A DNA stretch of 64,000 nt from Clostridium hydrogenum (GTDB taxonomy: Bacteria > Bacillota > Clostridia > Clostridiales > Clostridiaceae), in assembly GCF_021432385.1 (NCBI RefSeq), contig NZ_JAEACT010000004.1, positions 1-64,000 of the forward strand. Direction: 5' to 3'. Below are positions 36,077 through 45,093 of the stretch, piece after piece. A program made the translations under genes and the position numbers. The notes beneath the pieces are model-generated. The model had not been told where the DNA came from. It saw only the letters and a list, made by a program, of their open reading frames with translations, and did not search any database. How positions within the stretch are numbered: the first letter of the stretch is position 1; each line of letters opens with the position of its first letter.

Positions 36077-36640
36077 TTAATTACTAAGCATAATAGCATC
36101 ATAAATTTGTGATGGTTCAAATTTGTAATACAACTTTTTCTGAAAATATAGATTAGATGAAGATGTTTGCATCGGCAAGAAATCTTTAATTTTTTTTGAT
36201 TTTCCCCATATACTTATTAAATCTATATTACTAACTGCATCATCATAAACATTTTTCTGATAATGCTTAGAAATCTCATTATCTAAATCCCATTCTATAC
36301 TATAATTAACCAAAAAATTCACCTTCAAGCCATGACCTATAGCTCTTTTTTGTGCAAAACAAAGTAATTCATAAGGAAACTTAGCTGATTCTGTATTACC
36401 AACTACAAGCAATTTTGAACCTAATTTAAATAATTCATACGATATTATAACAGCTAAGTTTTGCCAATAATTATCTTCAACATTAGTGTTATCCATCCCA
36501 TAAAAAGTAATTTCTTTTACACCTATATCTGCACATATATTGTATACATAATTAATAAAAGACATTATACTTTCATTAGAGAATTTTTCATCAGAATAAT
36601 TGTCTATAACTATTCCAATATGTGATGGTATATTTATCAT
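36077..36640 (-). CDS. Degenerate cis-prenyltransferase (UppS-like) protein
   Basis: 187 residues that follow undecaprenyl diphosphate synthase from end to end: PSHIGIVID at 5-13, VKEITFYGMDN, LLVVGNTESAKFP, LKVNFLVNYS, ISIWGKSKKIKDFLPMQ, NLYF. The UppS pattern GNGRWA after the catalytic Asp, the RTSGE motif with its arginines and the YSE glutamate are all lost. UppS is usually about 240 residues. It looks like a pseudoenzyme or an enzyme with another substrate. It lies 20 bases behind a solute-binding protein gene and is probably co-transcribed with it. Confidence 0.75.
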   Translation of the reverse strand: MINIPSHIGIVIDNYSDEKFSNESIMSFINYVYNICADIGVKEITFYGMDNTNVEDNYWQNLAVIISYELFKLGSKLLVVGNTESAKFPYELLCFAQKRAIGHGLKVNFLVNYSIEWDLDNEISKHYQKNVYDDAVSNIDLISIWGKSKKIKDFLPMQTSSSNLYFQKKLYYKFEPSQIYDAIMLSN

Positions 36641-36660
36641 ACTATCACCTCCAAATATTT

Positions 36661-37860
36661 TTAACTCATTGTATTTATCTCTTTTTCTAATTCGTTTTTC
36701 ATAATTTGAGCTGCTTCTTCTGCTGTAATTTTACCATTAATCATACGATCAAGTGCATTATATGATACCTTCCACACTGCTGCCATTTCTGGTATTCCAG
36801 GTATTGGGTCAGACTTTTTAAGCTGTTTTACAAATGCATTCATCTTTTCATCAGAATATTTAATTGATTTTTTCACTGGCAATCTTGAATCCACCTTTAC
36901 CAAGCTGGATAAATTTTTATCATTTTGTATGTATTTAATTAAATCCCAGCTCTTTTTCTCATTCTTAGATGATTTTAAAACGTAGCTTTCTTGAACTTTC
37001 ATAAGCGATTTTGCACCTTTGCCATTAATTGTAGGAAGTTCAGAAACTCCAAAATTAACTCCAGACTTTCTAGCTTCATCCAAATCCTTTGTATCTCCAA
37101 CGTAAAAGGCTATTTTACCATTTTTAAAATCCTGTAGAGCAGTACTTTTGTTTATGTTAGCAGCAATAATATTGTTTTTAGCTAAAAATTCAATTACTTT
37201 AAGGCCAGGAATCGCCTCATCTCCCAATCCTGTTTTTTTAGTGTCAAAATCACCATCGTTGTTTTTAAATATATATCCACCATTAGATGCAATTAATGCG
37301 TAAGAATAATAAAGGTTTTTAGCATCATACTCAAATCCTTTTGCTTTTGCTTGTTCTAATAACTTTTCTGATGTATCTGCAACTTTAGGTATTAAACTTT
37401 TGTTATAAAATAATGCATATGTGTCTGCAAATAATGGAACACCATATTCTTTTCCTTTGTACTTTCCTGCGTCTATTATTCCCTTATTTAAATATTCGTT
37501 ATTTTTTATAATACCTTTGGGAATTTCACTAACAATTTTATTTTTTGCAAGTATACCTGTATATTCGTTAGATATACCTAGTATTATATCGACCTTTTTA
37601 TTGTTTTTTAAAGTATTTAAATCATTATTAATATCATTTATCTTCTCAATATTAACTTTCACGCCATTTTTATTACTCCACGATTTGCATATCTTCTTAA
37701 GTTCTGAAAGTTCTGTATCATTTAAGTTTGCCATTATATTAATATTCTTAGCTTCACTTGCCTTCTTGCTCGATTTAATTATCATACCACAGCCAAAATA
37801 TATTATTAAAATTATAATTATTACTGTTATAACCTTTATACTCGCTTTAATTTTTTTCAT
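36661..37860 (-). CDS. Extracellular solute-binding protein, family 1 (MalE-like)
   Basis: 399 residues. An N-terminal hydrophobic anchor (VITVIIIILIIYFGCGMII) may be an uncleaved signal; the C after YFG is a poor lipobox. The rest is a two-lobe sugar-binding fold: KKVDIILGISNEYTG, YGVPLFADTYALFYNKSL, FKNGKIAFYVGD, SRLPVKKS and the terminal ALDRMINGKITAEEAAQIM. It resembles maltodextrin-binding proteins. No permease or ATPase is nearby, so it is an orphan that either shares another transporter or has become a sensor. It is followed by the UppS-like gene. Confidence 0.85.
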   Translation of the reverse strand: MKKIKASIKVITVIIIILIIYFGCGMIIKSSKKASEAKNINIMANLNDTELSELKKICKSWSNKNGVKVNIEKINDINNDLNTLKNNKKVDIILGISNEYTGILAKNKIVSEIPKGIIKNNEYLNKGIIDAGKYKGKEYGVPLFADTYALFYNKSLIPKVADTSEKLLEQAKAKGFEYDAKNLYYSYALIASNGGYIFKNNDGDFDTKKTGLGDEAIPGLKVIEFLAKNNIIAANINKSTALQDFKNGKIAFYVGDTKDLDEARKSGVNFGVSELPTINGKGAKSLMKVQESYVLKSSKNEKKSWDLIKYIQNDKNLSSLVKVDSRLPVKKSIKYSDEKMNAFVKQLKKSDPIPGIPEMAAVWKVSYNALDRMINGKITAEEAAQIMKNELEKEINTMS

Positions 37861-37929
37861 ACAATTGCTCCCTTTTATATAAATATACCTTTGCCTTATA
37901 GTATGTGAACTTTTTTATTTTTTTATTTA

Positions 37930-38086
37930 AGCATTTTAAAAAAAATAACAATTCCAAATTGAGAGATAGTTTTGTGTAATGCAAGGAACTGTAGCACGCT
38001 AATACTGGTTGTCTTAGCGTGCTATGGTGACGAAGTATTACACAAAAGTAGCCGAAAGTTGGACTTGTTATTTTCTTTAAGATGCA
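37930..38086. repeat. Family B repeat, copy 2
   Basis: The same 157-bp palindromic unit as 15518: ends AAGCATTTTAAA and TTTAAGATGC, arms TAGTTTTGTGTAAT against ATTACACAAAAGTA. The centre is TACTGGTTGTCTTAGCGTGC, here with a perfect stem AGCACGCTAA/TTAGCGTGCT. The 336-bp space from 37861 to 38196 holds this, a second hairpin and another family B end. Confidence 0.85.
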
Positions 38087-38113
38087 GTATATAAATTTTT
38101 AGAGATAAAAATT

Positions 38114-38192
38114 AAGAGTAGAAATTAGAATGAAGATGGATTTAACTTCATTCTAATTTCTACTCTTAAGGCATCTTAAATAAAATAATAAT
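38114..38192. repeat. Hairpin plus isolated family B end
   Basis: AAGAGTAGAAATTAGAATGAAG and its exact complement enclose ATGGATTTAA. Directly after comes AAGGCATCTTAAATAAAATAA, a family B end facing the one at 38086, so the whole 38065-38192 can also fold as a nested palindrome. It lies just downstream of the Mrp gene stop and probably terminates it. Confidence 0.65.
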
Positions 38193-38196
38193 TTTT

Positions 38197-39033
38197 CTAT
38201 TTAATTGCTTTTTTAACTAATTCCTCATATTCATCATTGTTATATATATACTTTTCAGCTGTACCTTGCTCTAGACTTTCTACAAGATCCAAATCTATTG
38301 GCATTTCTGTAAGTAGTGGTAAATTCAAATATTTAGCTTGCTCTGCAGCAGATTTTTTACTAAATACTCTCATCTTTTCACCACATTTTTCACATTTTAT
38401 GTATGACATATTTTCTACAACACCAAGTATATTAACGTTAAGCTTCTGAGCCATTATAACTACTTTTTTTACTATCATAGATACCATATCCTGAGGTGTT
38501 GACACTATTATCATACCATCAAGTGTAATACTTTGCATAACAGTTAGCGCAACATCACCTGTTCCCGGTGGCATATCGATAAGTAGATAATCAAGCTCTC
38601 CCCATTCAGTGTCAACATACATTTGATTTAAAACATTATTTATGACTGGACCCCTCCATATAACTGGCTGATCCTCGCTCTCAATCATTAAATTTAGAGA
38701 CATTACCTTTATTCCAAGTTCAGTTTCAGCTGGAATAAATTTAACTTCCTCGCTTCCATCTTTTTGGACAATTAAGCTTCTCTTATCGCTTATACCTAAT
38801 ATTCTAGGCATTGATGGACCTGTTATATCACCATCAAGCACTCCAACTTTATAGCCTGCCTTTGCAAGCTTAACTGCAAGAATACCTGTAACTGTTGATT
38901 TTCCAACTCCACCTTTACCACTTATTACTCCTATAATATTTTTTATACTACCATATTTACAATTCATCTTAGAACAATTACTATCCTTAGAATTACATTT
39001 TCCTTTACTTGCACAACTATCACAATTACTCAA
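38197..39033 (-). CDS. Mrp/NBP35-family Fe-S cluster carrier ATPase
   Basis: 278 residues from TTG 8 bases after GGAGG. A cysteine-rich N-terminus (CDSCASKGKC, then CSKMNCKYG) resembles eukaryotic Nbp35. The deviant Walker A SGKGGVGKST is near 39 and the domain continues with IDMPPGTGD. A CxxC pair (IKCEKCGEK) near 220 bridges the dimer in this family. It loads or transfers Fe-S clusters in the cytosol. It stands alone between two repeats and an unrelated lipoprotein gene. Confidence 0.92.
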   Translation of the reverse strand: MSNCDSCASKGKCNSKDSNCSKMNCKYGSIKNIIGVISGKGGVGKSTVTGILAVKLAKAGYKVGVLDGDITGPSMPRILGISDKRSLIVQKDGSEEVKFIPAETELGIKVMSLNLMIESEDQPVIWRGPVINNVLNQMYVDTEWGELDYLLIDMPPGTGDVALTVMQSITLDGMIIVSTPQDMVSMIVKKVVIMAQKLNVNILGVVENMSYIKCEKCGEKMRVFSKKSAAEQAKYLNLPLLTEMPIDLDLVESLEQGTAEKYIYNNDEYEELVKKAIK

Positions 39034-39082
39034 AATATTTACCTCCAATATATATTAATAAGATTCCTACTATCAAAAAAAC

Positions 39083-39922
39083 CTAAAAATCATTAGGTTC
39101 ACTTTCATAAATTGTTATACCCCAATTATCTTTATATGGTGAATATGTTCCAATCAAATAGTATTTTTTTTGAATCATGGTCTTTTTATCATAAAAGGTT
39201 ATTATAGATTTATATACATCACTTTTATATCCATAAGTACTAACCAATTCATCAATATCATTATTGTCCTTATCATCAGTGATTAAAGACACATTATCAT
39301 CAAGCTTCTTTTTAAAATCTTCTACCTCTGTAGAAAGAATGAATTTAGCTGCTTCTACATCGTCTTTAATATTAATACCTACTTTTTTATTTTTATCAAC
39401 ACCTGTAGCCTCATACTTACTAAGTGCATCAGAAATCATAGGATAATACACTTTGCTGAAACTAGTTGGCAGCCTTTTAGCATCTGTATCCCAAAAATCT
39501 TTTAATATATCACTATCTATTCTCTTGGAAACTATATAACTTTTCTTACCATTATATAAATTTCCACCATCCTTTTTATCTAATCCAGCAATATAATTAA
39601 AACTATCAAATTTCACAGTATCACTCTTATACAAATCAAAAGTATAGTCTGGATCTAGTGTTGATTTCGATTGTGCCGGCTTTGCACTTGATAAAATATC
39701 ATAAATTTCATTTATAGTTTTAGAACTCGTAACAACAAACCTAAACCCTTTATCTCTTGTACTCTGTATTATTATTTTTTTTATTTTACCTTGCTGCATA
39801 TAATCAAAATCTTGATTTTTTAATCCCATTTTAACTTCAACCTTATCTAATTTATCACATCCTGAAAAACTAAAAATAATTAATAAAATTATAAAAAAGG
39901 ATATAAGTTTTTTTATTTTCAA
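39083..39922 (-). CDS. Predicted lipoprotein of unknown function
   Basis: 279 residues from TTG 7 bases after AGGAGG. The signal peptide KKLISFFIILLIIFSFSGC ends in a good lipobox with modified C22. The mature part is Lys/Asp rich and has a middle region IQSTRDKGFRFVVTSSKTINEIYDIL and a C-terminal YYLIGTYSPYKDNWGITIYES. I recognise no family. It is presumably anchored to the outer face of the membrane. Confidence 0.75.
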   Translation of the reverse strand: MKIKKLISFFIILLIIFSFSGCDKLDKVEVKMGLKNQDFDYMQQGKIKKIIIQSTRDKGFRFVVTSSKTINEIYDILSSAKPAQSKSTLDPDYTFDLYKSDTVKFDSFNYIAGLDKKDGGNLYNGKKSYIVSKRIDSDILKDFWDTDAKRLPTSFSKVYYPMISDALSKYEATGVDKNKKVGINIKDDVEAAKFILSTEVEDFKKKLDDNVSLITDDKDNNDIDELVSTYGYKSDVYKSIITFYDKKTMIQKKYYLIGTYSPYKDNWGITIYESEPNDF

Positions 39923-40146
39923 AAAAATTCCTCCTACCAATGAAACTAAAAGTGGCATTAAGCCAGCTAAAGCTTTAAGACCTTTATTGCAAAATCACCT
40001 AAAAAACAAATAGAAGAAGTTTTAACTTCTTCTATGATTATAATACTTAAACAACTTTTTATCAATTATATTAACCATTTGTTAATAATTCACCGCTTAA
40101 TACAGATAAGCAATTTCAATATTCCAAGTTATATATCTATAACTCG

Positions 40147-40725
40147 CTATACCTTTAAAGTTTCTACTATTGCCTTAAATATAGGCTTCATATCTGCTTT
40201 ATAATCCTTGCTATTAACATAAAATGAAAAACGCACAAATTTATCACCAATATCTATAAAATATTCATCAGCATTAAACTTTTGTCCATTTTCATTTTCA
40301 ATTGTATATTGTACATTGTATCCTTCTTTATCTTTTACTTTTATTTTTTGTATTGAGTAATTTTGTATTGTATTTTGTTTTTCTGATATTTCCTTGCTTG
40401 CATTTAAAAACTTTAATAAATCCTGATTTTTATTCCAAACCTGAACGAATCCATGTATAGATTTGTTGTCATTAAAATTATTGTGATATATTATTTCATT
40501 TCCACTAAACTTTTCAGTATTTGTTGTCCATTTAATTGGCAACATATAACTAATATTTAAATTATCTATATTATATTTTTTTAGTTGCCCAAGATTACTT
40601 TGAATATATGCCGTAGATCTTATTCTCCCACCAAGGTTAGTTCCAATTCCAAATAAAACTAGCGTAAGTCCAACTACAACTATTATGGCACCAAGCTTTT
40701 TCCCATCTATAACTACAAACTTCAT
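40147..40725 (-). CDS. Membrane-anchored protein, PsbP-like domain
   Basis: 192 residues from the ATG 7 bases after GAGGGATG. One N-terminal membrane anchor (LGAIIVVVGLTLVLFGIGTNL), then an external domain of about 150 residues. The pattern of the domain (ISYMLPIKWTT, SIHGFVQVWN, GYNVQYTIENENGQKFNADEYF, FVRFSFYVNS) suggests a PsbP/DUF-type fold. Function unknown. A family A repeat separates it from the next gene upstream. Confidence 0.7.
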   Translation of the reverse strand: MKFVVIDGKKLGAIIVVVGLTLVLFGIGTNLGGRIRSTAYIQSNLGQLKKYNIDNLNISYMLPIKWTTNTEKFSGNEIIYHNNFNDNKSIHGFVQVWNKNQDLLKFLNASKEISEKQNTIQNYSIQKIKVKDKEGYNVQYTIENENGQKFNADEYFIDIGDKFVRFSFYVNSKDYKADMKPIFKAIVETLKV

Positions 40726-40737
40726 AATAGCATCCCT

Positions 40738-40934
40738 CAGAGTACAGATGACAGAGTACAAAGTACAGTGAATGATGATTTATGCTCCTTACGTCGTATA
40801 AATCTTAAAACTTATATAAATCAGCTTCGCTGATAAATATTCAATAGTTTGGGCTAAGCCCATTAAGTTTTAAAATTTTCTGAAACCGCAGAAAATTAAC
40901 CTTATCTGTACTCTGTACTTTGTACTTTGTACTC
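40738..40934. repeat. Family A repeat, copy 4
   Basis: The left end CAGAGTACAGATGACAGAGT and tandem GAGTACA units mirror the right end GTACTCT-GTACTTT-GTACTTT-GTACTCT. Inner layers are AATGATGATTTATGC and AAATCTTAAAACTTA against TAAGTTTTAAAATTTTC, with an internal ATCAGCTTCGCTGAT hairpin. The right end finishes exactly at the stop codon of the upstream gene, and the left end touches the ribosome site of the downstream gene. Confidence 0.85.
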
Positions 40935-42202
40935 TATCGCCTTTCCGGTACCAAAATAGCTGCATTTTTAAAATCGTAAAACATAAGCCAGCATCCTTTA
41001 GAATCTTCTTCTTCCTTACCTCTTTCTAGTGGGACCCATGATACAAAACCTGTTCTTCCATGAAAAGGCTGATCATATTTGCTCTTTGTTCCTAAAATTC
41101 CATACACCATATATTTCATTTTTCCATTCTTGTCACACTTATACCCTATTAGATAATACCCATTCTTCTGTATATATGGATAATATGCCATCATAGGATA
41201 ATAAATAAGAACATGTTTATTATGGTTTCTTTCATTATAATCTTCTTCTTCACTATTCAAAGGAACCTTATACCACTTGCAGCATCTTACATCTGGAAAA
41301 TACTCTCCTAAATCTTCAAAATCTTCGGCCAAATTTCTAAAAAAGCTTCCCATTCTTCCAGTAGGATAAGCTTCGCTACTTTGATTAAAATATTCTCTCT
41401 CATAATCTTTATTTTCTTCTTTAACTTCAGTGCTAGTATTTTCAGATAATTCTACGTTTTCATTATCATTTTCAGCTTCAACATCTAATTTTTCTTTATC
41501 AGAATTATCATTTATGTTCTCATTTTCTAATTTTACTTTGCTCTTGCTTTCTTCTATATCTTTTTCATACTGCTCAAATATGTTTTTATTTCCTTCGTCT
41601 ACAATTACTTTTGGACTATCTACTTTAGTTTCAGTTCTTGGCTCTTCAATTTTAACTTCTTTCTTAACTTCAACTTTAGTTTCTTTTTTGTGCTCAGGTT
41701 TAGCTTCTTTTTTCACTTCAGCCTTAACTTCTTTTTTAACCTCCACCTCAGCAGGCTTTTTTTCGCTCATTTCCCCAACCAGTGGATATGTTTTCCATGA
41801 ATCTGGAATATCAGAAGCGTTAAATCCACTCATTACAACTACCATATCTTTATCAATAAATTGTACTATTGCAGCCCCTATAATTTTATCTGTGCCTATT
41901 CCGCTTCCAATTATATTATTACCTTCAAATTCTTTTGAAGCTTCTGATTTTCCATCTTGATCGAGGCTAATTTCTCCAAATTTTATAAGTTTTTTTGTGT
42001 CTTTTTTATTACATATAAGTATCATATGGTATGGTCTTGCACCTTTTTTTAAGTTTTGAACATAGTAAGATACTTTGCACTTCCCATTTTTAAGCTCTAT
42101 CTTTGTATAACCTGTAGGAAGTTTATCTGAAGATACTCCATGACCTTTTTCATTCTCCTGAAGAATTATAAAACTCCTACTATAATTTTTTTTCTGACTC
42201 AA
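40934..42202 (-). CDS. Protein with an acidic/basic low-complexity linker, function unknown
   Basis: 422 residues from TTG 9 bases after GGAGG. An N-terminal domain of about 140 residues (SFIILQENEKG, YYVQNLKKGARPYHMILI) is followed by a KKEVK/EVKKE-rich repeat linker (about 150-230) and an acidic stretch. A C-terminal domain of about 130 residues, rich in Tyr and Trp (LIYYPMMAYYPYIQKNGYYLIGYKC, read in pieces), ends ILVPERR. No signal peptide. The plan resembles clostridial spore-envelope proteins, but I do not recognise the family. Confidence 0.75.
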   Translation of the reverse strand: MSQKKNYSRSFIILQENEKGHGVSSDKLPTGYTKIELKNGKCKVSYYVQNLKKGARPYHMILICNKKDTKKLIKFGEISLDQDGKSEASKEFEGNNIIGSGIGTDKIIGAAIVQFIDKDMVVVMSGFNASDIPDSWKTYPLVGEMSEKKPAEVEVKKEVKAEVKKEAKPEHKKETKVEVKKEVKIEEPRTETKVDSPKVIVDEGNKNIFEQYEKDIEESKSKVKLENENINDNSDKEKLDVEAENDNENVELSENTSTEVKEENKDYEREYFNQSSEAYPTGRMGSFFRNLAEDFEDLGEYFPDVRCCKWYKVPLNSEEEDYNERNHNKHVLIYYPMMAYYPYIQKNGYYLIGYKCDKNGKMKYMVYGILGTKSKYDQPFHGRTGFVSWVPLERGKEEEDSKGCWLMFYDFKNAAILVPERR

Positions 42203-42285
42203 ATTATTTGCCCTCCATAAAAATTTATACATTAATAATATATGAAGGGCTATAATAAAAAATGCACAATTAAAAATTTAAAGTT

Positions 42286-43122
42286 TTACAGTTCTTTATG
42301 TATTTCATCAGCCAATCTTGCAAATTCCTCTATTGAGAGAGTCTCTCCTCTTCTTTTAGGATCAACCTCCGCTCTTTCAAAGACACTTATCATATTATCA
42401 CTGGAAATTCCTAGTTGTTTCATTGCATTCCATAGAGTTTTTCTTCTCATATTAAATGCATCTCTTACAACTCTAAAAAACAATTTTGTATCATGTACTT
42501 TTACTCTAGGATTTTCAAGCTTATCTAATTTTATAACAGTAGAATCAACTTTCGGTTGTGGTACAAAACATGAAGGTTTAACAACCCTCACAATACTCGT
42601 ATTACAATAATATTGTACAAGTATTGAAAGTGCTCCATATTCTTTGCAGTTTGGAGCTGCATTTATTCTATCTGCAACTTCTTTTTGAATCATTACAGTA
42701 AGTGACTTAAAATTATACTCGCCATTTAAAAGCTTTGAAATTATAGGCGTTGTTACGTAATATGGCAAATTCGCTACAAGCTTAACTGATTTTTCATTTC
42801 CTATTATCTCATTAAAATCTAGTTTAAGTGCATCAGAATTTATAATTCTAAAATTTGATACTTCTCCTATTTCCTCTTGTATTATAGGTAACAGTGTTGA
42901 GTCTATTTCAATTGCGCAGACGTACTTCGCTTTTTCTATTAATTTCTTTGTTAATGTTCCTACCCCTGGTCCTATTTCTATTACAAAATCTTCTTTAGAT
43001 ATTTCTGCACTATTGACTATATCTTCTAATACACTGGAATCCGTCAAGAAATTTTGCCCAAGACTTTTTGAAAATTTAAATCCATGCTTCTTAACAACAT
43101 CTAACGTGTTTAACTTTTCCAT
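42286..43122 (-). CDS. rsmA: 16S rRNA dimethyladenosine transferase RsmA/KsgA
   Basis: 278 residues. [10 protein letters not shown] is the N-terminal signature, SAM-binding motif [12 protein letters not shown] is near 47 and the catalytic NLPYY motif near 119. It dimethylates two adjacent adenosines at the 3' end of 16S rRNA. It starts two bases after rnmV, in the conserved tatD-yabE-rnmV-ksgA order. Confidence 0.97.
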   Translation of the reverse strand: MEKLNTLDVVKKHGFKFSKSLGQNFLTDSSVLEDIVNSAEISKEDFVIEIGPGVGTLTKKLIEKAKYVCAIEIDSTLLPIIQEEIGEVSNFRIINSDALKLDFNEIIGNEKSVKLVANLPYYVTTPIISKLLNGEYNFKSLTVMIQKEVADRINAAPNCKEYGALSILVQYYCNTSIVRVVKPSCFVPQPKVDSTVIKLDKLENPRVKVHDTKLFFRVVRDAFNMRRKTLWNAMKQLGISSDNMISVFERAEVDPKRRGETLSIEEFARLADEIHKEL

Positions 43123-43124
43123 AT

Positions 43125-43667
43125 TTAAATCTCCTTATTAGCTTTATCTACAGCTTTTGTAAGTTCTTCTTTTGATATATCAAAATTATTTAACCTTGAC
43201 AAAAATTGATTTCCATTTGCATAGCCAATTCCAAGTTCTCTCCCAACAAAATCTCTTCTTGCCCTAGCCTTTTCATCAGCTATAAGTTTAAAAAACATCA
43301 TATCCTCTATAGTAAATACTTCTCTTTTTTCCTGAAGCTCACACTTAGCTTTTAATAGTGCTTTTAATATTACTTCCGGTGCGGCATTTTCAACACCAAT
43401 GTCGCCATCCTTTATTCCATCTTTTTGTGATATTCTAGCATGCTTAACACCACTAACCCTTTTAGTTATTATTTTTCTTATCTTTTCTCCTGCAAAATCA
43501 GGATCAGTAAAAATAATTACGCCTTTTCTTTTTTGCGCTTCTTTTATTTTTTCAATTACTTTAGAATTTATACCAAATCCGCCTACGGCAATTACTTCTG
43601 CTTCAACTGCTCTTTTTACCGCAGACACATCATCTCTTCCCTCAACAACAACTACTTCTTTTATCAT
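43125..43667 (-). CDS. rnmV: Ribonuclease M5
   Basis: 180 residues. A Toprim domain carries the acidic metal residues in [10 protein letters not shown] (E9, D12, D13) and in [10 protein letters not shown]. The C-terminal DUF4093 region is [15 protein letters not shown]. It matures 5S rRNA. ATG follows AAGGAG. Confidence 0.96.
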   Translation of the reverse strand: MIKEVVVVEGRDDVSAVKRAVEAEVIAVGGFGINSKVIEKIKEAQKRKGVIIFTDPDFAGEKIRKIITKRVSGVKHARISQKDGIKDGDIGVENAAPEVILKALLKAKCELQEKREVFTIEDMMFFKLIADEKARARRDFVGRELGIGYANGNQFLSRLNNFDISKEELTKAVDKANKEI

Positions 43668-43713
43668 TTTTTACTCCTTATATAAACTAATAATCTATTC
43701 ATTTTTTATAAAT

Positions 43714-43747
43714 ATAAAAAAATTAGGAGCATTAAAAGCTCCTAGTT
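43714..43747 (-). terminator. Intrinsic terminator of the yabE-type gene
   Basis: Minus strand CTAGGAGC-TTTTAAT-GCTCCTAA is followed by a run of T, directly after the 43748 stop codon. It separates yabE from rnmV-ksgA. Confidence 0.85.
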
Positions 43748-44815
43748 TTATTTTAGTATATACACTTTAATATCTTTTACTCCCCAGTTATAACAATCGC
43801 TTTCGCTTGAAAAAAATAAATCTACTCTATTTCCTTTTATAGCTCCACCTGTATCTTCTGCAATACCATAACCATACCCTGGGATATAAAGTCGTGTACC
43901 TAAAGGAATAACCCTAGGATCTACAGCCACTGAGCTGTAACCATCAACACTCCTTTTTACCCTTGTTCCTGAAGCTGTTATTCCAAAACCAAAGTCATTA
44001 GTATATGCAGTTGCGACTACGCCAACACTGCTTTTATATAAGACTTTTCCGCCTCTATCTGGTTTTAAAACACCTAATGTGCCTACCCTTACTATTTGCT
44101 TTATTGGCAATTTGGATAATACCTCAGATATAATATTTTTTGATACTGCTTTACCGTCTTCATATACTATTTTTGTTTCTGTCTCTTTTACACCAGCTTG
44201 CCCTTGCTGGATAATATTTTTTTCATCATTGCCCATAGTGTTATCTGTTATAACTTCTGTTGCAAAACCAACATCTTCACTACTTTTCACAATTTGTGAA
44301 TTAACTCTTGTAATCAATATTTTCATGCCACTTTTTATTTTTGAAGATTTAGCTGGTTTTATTTTATCAATTTTGCTTAAAGTGATACCTTCCGCTTTTA
44401 ACATACTTGCTATATTATTTTCTGCGGATTTAATCTTAAGCAACTTTCCATCGACTGCAATGTTAACATTTACAGCCTTTTTGATGTATATTTTATCTCC
44501 GTCTTTTATTTCTGTGCTTAAACTTGGTTGAACCTTGTCTTTTGGCCCTACTAGTATGTTATTGTGTGCTAAGGCGTCTTTTTCAATACTTCTATAGGTA
44601 ACAATCTTCATTACTTTGTTGTCAACCCTAACTACTATAGTTTTCCTAGTAGAAAAAACTGCAGTTACAGCAACTAACAAAATTACTACTATAAAAGCGA
44701 TACATGATTTTAATGCCTTAGGTCCATTTGAAAAGTAATCTCTAAGGTTTTGATTAACTTTGTCTTTAAATAATTTAACCAAAGCTTGGATATTACCCTT
44801 CATCTTTTCTAACAT
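43748..44815 (-). CDS. YabE-type cell wall protein (DUF348, G5, 3D domains)
   Basis: 355 residues from the ATG 7 bases after GGGGAGG. One membrane anchor is near 38-58 (CIAFIVVILLVAVTAVF). Two DUF348 repeats follow, starting at VVRVDNKVMKIVT and VNVNIAVDGK. A G5 domain ends near 250. A C-terminal 3D domain has the three aspartates of the family (AYTNDFG, VAVDPRVIPLGT, EDTGGAIKG...VDLF). It is related to resuscitation-promoting factors and probably cleaves peptidoglycan outside the cell. Confidence 0.93.
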   Translation of the reverse strand: MLEKMKGNIQALVKLFKDKVNQNLRDYFSNGPKALKSCIAFIVVILLVAVTAVFSTRKTIVVRVDNKVMKIVTYRSIEKDALAHNNILVGPKDKVQPSLSTEIKDGDKIYIKKAVNVNIAVDGKLLKIKSAENNIASMLKAEGITLSKIDKIKPAKSSKIKSGMKILITRVNSQIVKSSEDVGFATEVITDNTMGNDEKNIIQQGQAGVKETETKIVYEDGKAVSKNIISEVLSKLPIKQIVRVGTLGVLKPDRGGKVLYKSSVGVVATAYTNDFGFGITASGTRVKRSVDGYSSVAVDPRVIPLGTRLYIPGYGYGIAEDTGGAIKGNRVDLFFSSESDCYNWGVKDIKVYILK

Positions 44816-45093
44816 AGTAATACCTCCCCCCAAAGGCAAAAGTCTTTAACATTATAAACCTATCTAAAGGAAAATGTCAAATTTAATGCCATAAAAAAAT
44901 TTAATAACCGATAAAATGCACAATATGCATATAAGATAAAAAATGTATAATAGCGTTTATTTTAATAATCGGTATTCAATTTTTAGGGGTTCTTATAACT
45001 ATTATATGACAACCATTTAATCATTAGAAGTTAAAAATAATTTATCATTTAACAAGTTTAAAAAAATAATCATGTTCACATTTTACCTCATAT

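Noticed and set aside
37421-37882. Plus-strand hydrophobic open frame opposite the solute-binding protein
   Set aside because: It is antisense to a well-supported gene, has no ribosome site, and its hydrophobicity is produced by the AT-rich complement.
41430-41960. Plus-strand open frame of 176 codons opposite the KEVK protein
   Set aside because: It is a mirror of the Lys/Glu-rich repeat linker (Phe/Leu/Ser-rich translation) with no ribosome site.
44079-44531. Plus-strand open frame opposite the yabE-type gene
   Set aside because: The minus-strand gene has clear DUF348, G5 and 3D domains; the plus frame has no start signal or motif.
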